Shown here: positions 30,968 to 33,882 of the stretch, piece by piece
Layout: each line of letters starts with the position of its first letter
Numbering within the stretch: the stretch's first letter is position 1
NCBI GenBank assembly: GCA_024196135.1
Contig: JAMQCK010000248.1
Coordinates: forward strand, 1-33,882
Reading direction: 5' to 3'
DNA: 33,882 nt
DNA from: Pleurotus ostreatus/Saccharomyces cerevisiae fusant
Taxonomy: Eukaryota > Opisthokonta
Translations under genes and position numbers: made by a program
Notes under the pieces: model-generated
What the model was told of the DNA's origin: nothing
Databases searched by the model: none
What the model saw: the letters and a program-made list of their open reading frames with translations, nothing else

Positions 30968-31393
30968 GCCGATACCCGTAAAGGCGCTAACCGCGTCACG
31001 ACGTTTTGTAGGCTAGCATTCCCGGTCAGTGGTTCTACTCGCGTAACAAGCTTGGCGGGAGCGCTGTGGGGAGTTGGTGGGGAGCACTAGTGCCATCTGC
31101 GCTCGGCAATGGACTGACAGTCAGCCGGGGCCTTGCGCCCTCGTGCCACCCTCGCCTGCGGGCTGGAGGTGATGAAGCTGACTTCGAACCATATTTATTA
31201 GTCTATTGTCATATCTGAGGGTTCGTAGAGGCACCGACAATCGCAGATTCGTCATTTTGATCTCAGGGGCAGCGGAGTATGTGGCGGTCAAGCGCAAGCA
31301 TCGCGATGTACATGTTTGGCCGTATTTGCGCACGTCAGCCAGGCGAACAAACAACGTGAACGTCTCAAGGTCAATCCACGTACGCCTCCGTCG
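30968..31393. other. Spacer between P450 C and P450 D
   Basis: About 430 bp holding the P450 D 3' region and the P450 C promoter. No gene is recognised. Confidence 0.45.
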
Positions 31394-33882
31394 TCAATCC
31401 GCATAGGCCTCCATCGCCAATCGCCCAGCACGCTCGCTAGCGGGCTCGATATCACATAGCACGACCTCCGGGTGACTGCGAACCTCGAGTTCTCAGTCGA
31501 CGCCGTATCGCAACTGCGTTCACGCACCTCGTCAACCCCGTGGTGTATTTCGCCGTCCGCGGATCAATGGTAATTTCCTTTCCTTTCTCATCCCTCGTCT
31601 TGTTGAACGCGAGGACGTGCAACATGGTGGCGATGACGATGAAGACCGAGGCCTCGCCGACGAGGCGACCTGGGCAGGCGCTGTGGGAATGGGAAGGTGC
31701 AAGTCAGGATGGAGGGCAAACGTCGTCAGGATTGGGAGAAAACGGGTCGGTAGCGGATACACGACGTGCTAGTCGACAACGAGTAGAGGACGAGCTAACT
31801 TCCGGCAGCGGATAGACGACAAATGAGTCGGCACCGTATAGAGGACTCGAGAGTCGGCAGCGGACAGCGGACGGACGAGTTGACCCTGGCACGCACCGTC
31901 TCCCAAATCCAAACTGCCCTACGGGCAGCGGCTCACCGCGCCCGCCTTCTTCGGCCGGCAGATACCTGTCGGGATCGAATTTCCATGGGTCAGCGTATAT
32001 GGTCTCGTCGTGACCCATGGCGAAGACGTTGGCAACTAGGACGGAGCCCTGGTTGAAGTGTTAGAACCGCGCTGGTCTTCATACTGTAGGGTCTTAGCAC
32101 ACCTTGGGGATAAACATGCCATCGTACACGTCATCTTCCATCGATTTATGCGGCGCTCCTAAGACGATATCAACATTTCGAAAGGCCAAACGTATGGGTC
32201 ACTACCTAGCGGCGCGGATGGCCAAAACCTGCCTACTGTTAGCCATCGTCCTCAAACACAAATTAGGGTCGTAAGCGCAACACACCTAAAAGTCTCCTGC
32301 ACAACCCGCTCCACATAAGGCAGATTCTTCCAATCCTCCATCTCCGGCAGACGATCCGAACCCACTACCGTGTGCAACTCTGCCCGCGCTCGCTCTTGCA
32401 CCTCCGGGTGGTTCACGATCGCGAAGACGAAGGTCGTGAGGGTGTCGAGCGTCTGACATAGTACGCTGTTAGATGTCCTATCAAGCCGAAGCAACCTAAC
32501 GAATCGAATCAGCCAAATGAACGCACCGTATCCACCCCTGCAGCAAACCCAGTCGCGCACAAGCCCTGAATCCTCTCCTTCGTCAAGCCCAGGTCTGCGA
32601 CGCCATTATCTTGCGCCTCCATAGCTTGGAGTAAGGAGAGCATGAAGGAGGGTTGCGCCGTACCCGCCTCCTACGTTGTATCAATGTCAATGAGATATCC
32701 ATTCTGGTTGAAAGAAAATAGACTTGCGATCTCCTCTTTAACCCGCTCATACGGGACGAGGTGCATGTTCCTGACCGCGTAGCGCATCTTGCGCGCGAAG
32801 GCCGCCGACCCCGTCGGGTCACACCAGCTGGGGAGGTAGCGCACTGTGAGGATGGTTAGCTGTCGGCTACTGCGTCGGAAGTTAATCATCCGCCACTGCG
32901 CCCAGTGTAGGAGTGTAGGCTGTGGACGGGGATGGCGGTCAGGGGAGTAGCACGCACACAACGGACAAAGGTCAACCCCCGTCGCCCCCGGCGGCCCACC
33001 GCCGGTCATCGTCGTGCACACGCCGTCCGCGATCGAGACGTACACGTCGTCGAGGTCCTTGATCTCGTGTCCGGTGTTGATCTGCATGATCACCGCGGTG
33101 CTGAAGCTGAGAAGAGCAGGGCTGTTAGTCCTGGAATCTGCCTTTACACATAGTCCAGTCCAGTCCATCGAACCAACTTAGCGCGCTCAAGTTCTAAAGC
33201 ACGCACAGCTTCAGATAATCCCGCCATCCCTCCGGCTTTTCTACAATCCGCTTGACGAGCTTGTGCGCCTCGTTTACCTGCAACCCATAAATCCTCCGCT
33301 CCGCTCCCTTCGCGAAGTGCTTCGCGTACTCCCGCCGGAGGATGGGGAACGATGGATGGTTGTACCGTAGCAGGAGTAGGCATTCGTACCAGCCGAGCCT
33401 GCGAGGTGGTGAGTCAGGTGGTGAGATGAGGGGGATGAGTGAGGCCGTGACGCGGTCGATGAAGGACGAGATGAGGAGGATGCGAGGCGGGAGGTGAGGT
33501 CACGGGATAGACAGTAGCAGCCCAACGCACATATCAAAGAACGCAAACGACGGCCGATCGCTATTGATCGCGCCGCGCTTCTCGAGCAGCTCTATGGCGG
33601 CGGAGACGCTGTGGATGACGATGATGGGCTGGCCGAGGACGTTGAGGTGGATGAGGTCGGAATCTGAGGGGTGTAGTGTGAGGTTCATGACGGCAACGCT
33701 GAGTGTGGCAAGAACTGGGCAACAACGCACGGTATTCCTTGCTCCAGCGGAAGTAGGTGCGTTCAGCCGCCTGTTGTGGCGCGATTCGGATGTGGCCAAT
33801 GATAGGATCGGCGGGAGGTCCAGGTGGCAGCGGAAACTTGCTCGACGTGCGCTTAAGGCGCTCATAGAGAAAGTACAGGAGA
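31394..33882 (-). CDS. Cytochrome P450 monooxygenase (P450 D), 5' end beyond the window
   Basis: Exons on the - strand: 33882-33731 (partial), 33663-33531, 33398-33207, 33106-32958, 32843-32728, 32670-32527, 32452-32286, 32228-32206, 32158-32103, 32048-31897, 31680-31528, 31475-31394; 505 complete codons are visible. The window cuts inside the N-terminal anchor (LLYFLYERLKR). Motifs: LPPGPPADP, GWYECLLLL, I-helix AGVDT, K-helix ETFR, FDPDRYLPA, QFGFGRR then ACPGR at the heme loop. All key residues are present. Its exon pattern equals that of P450 C. Intron 5 uses a GC donor (ATC followed by GCAAGT). Intron 10 is 216 nt, much longer than its counterparts, and contains degenerate direct repeats around CGGCAGCGGA. 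Substrate is unknown. Confidence 0.9.
31740..31880. repeat. Degenerate direct repeats in intron 10 of P450 D
   Basis: Irregular copies of a segment like GTCGGCAGCGGATAGACGAC appear at least three times. They account for most of the extra length of this intron relative to the other P450 genes. Confidence 0.5.

Noticed and set aside
24030..33882. P450 cluster as a full biosynthetic gene cluster
   Set aside because: No backbone synthase, tailoring partner, regulator or transporter is visible in the window, so only a tandem P450 expansion is supported.
1..33882. Transposable element or tRNA genes
   Set aside because: I saw no transposase or reverse transcriptase motif, terminal repeat, or convincing tRNA A/B box pair by eye. 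A dedicated scan could still find a diverged one.

Overview
The window looks like nuclear DNA of a filamentous basidiomycete, probably an Agaricomycete. The reasons are GC-rich, intron-dense genes with introns of about 45-70 bp, a cluster of cytochrome P450 genes with split heme-binding motifs, and a nuclear gene for a mitochondrial complex I subunit. All gene models were spliced by hand from GT-AG (or GC-AG) signals, reading-frame continuity and comparison between paralogs. No transcript data were available.

Left part (1-14000). Five members of an unrecognised small-protein family are scattered here (16-193 partial, 4069-4635, 10854-11461, 12085-12858, 13233-13931), all on the + strand. The four complete ones share a 17-nt first exon and phase-2 introns. 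Between them lie a membrane-anchored PD-(D/E)XK-like gene (5479-6658), a truncated relative of it (7123-7490), and a decayed inverted copy of the complex I 49-kDa subunit gene (about 7795-9900, - strand). The decayed copy keeps its introns and is full of 23-27-nt tandem duplications.

Middle part (14200-23600). An FMP46/DUF1687-like gene (-) and the intact NDUFS2 gene (+, 9 exons, with an unusual N-terminal extension) are divergently transcribed from a 339-bp spacer carrying a CCAAT box and a CACGTG site. Both products are predicted to be mitochondrial. Next come a small single-pass membrane protein, a divergent TFIIS paralog that has lost its zinc ribbon, and a Ser-rich single-pass membrane protein on the - strand.

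Right part (24000-33882). Four cytochrome P450 genes form a cluster: one on + (24030-26278) convergent with three in tandem on - (26325-28552, 28719-30967, and 31394 to beyond the window end). They share most intron positions but differ by intron gains or losses. One has lost its expected ATG, and one has His in place of the acidic I-helix residue. No polyketide synthase, peptide synthetase, terpene cyclase or transporter is visible, so a product cannot be assigned.

A theme across the window is short (18-27 nt) tandem direct repeats in coding exons, introns, spacers and the decayed gene.
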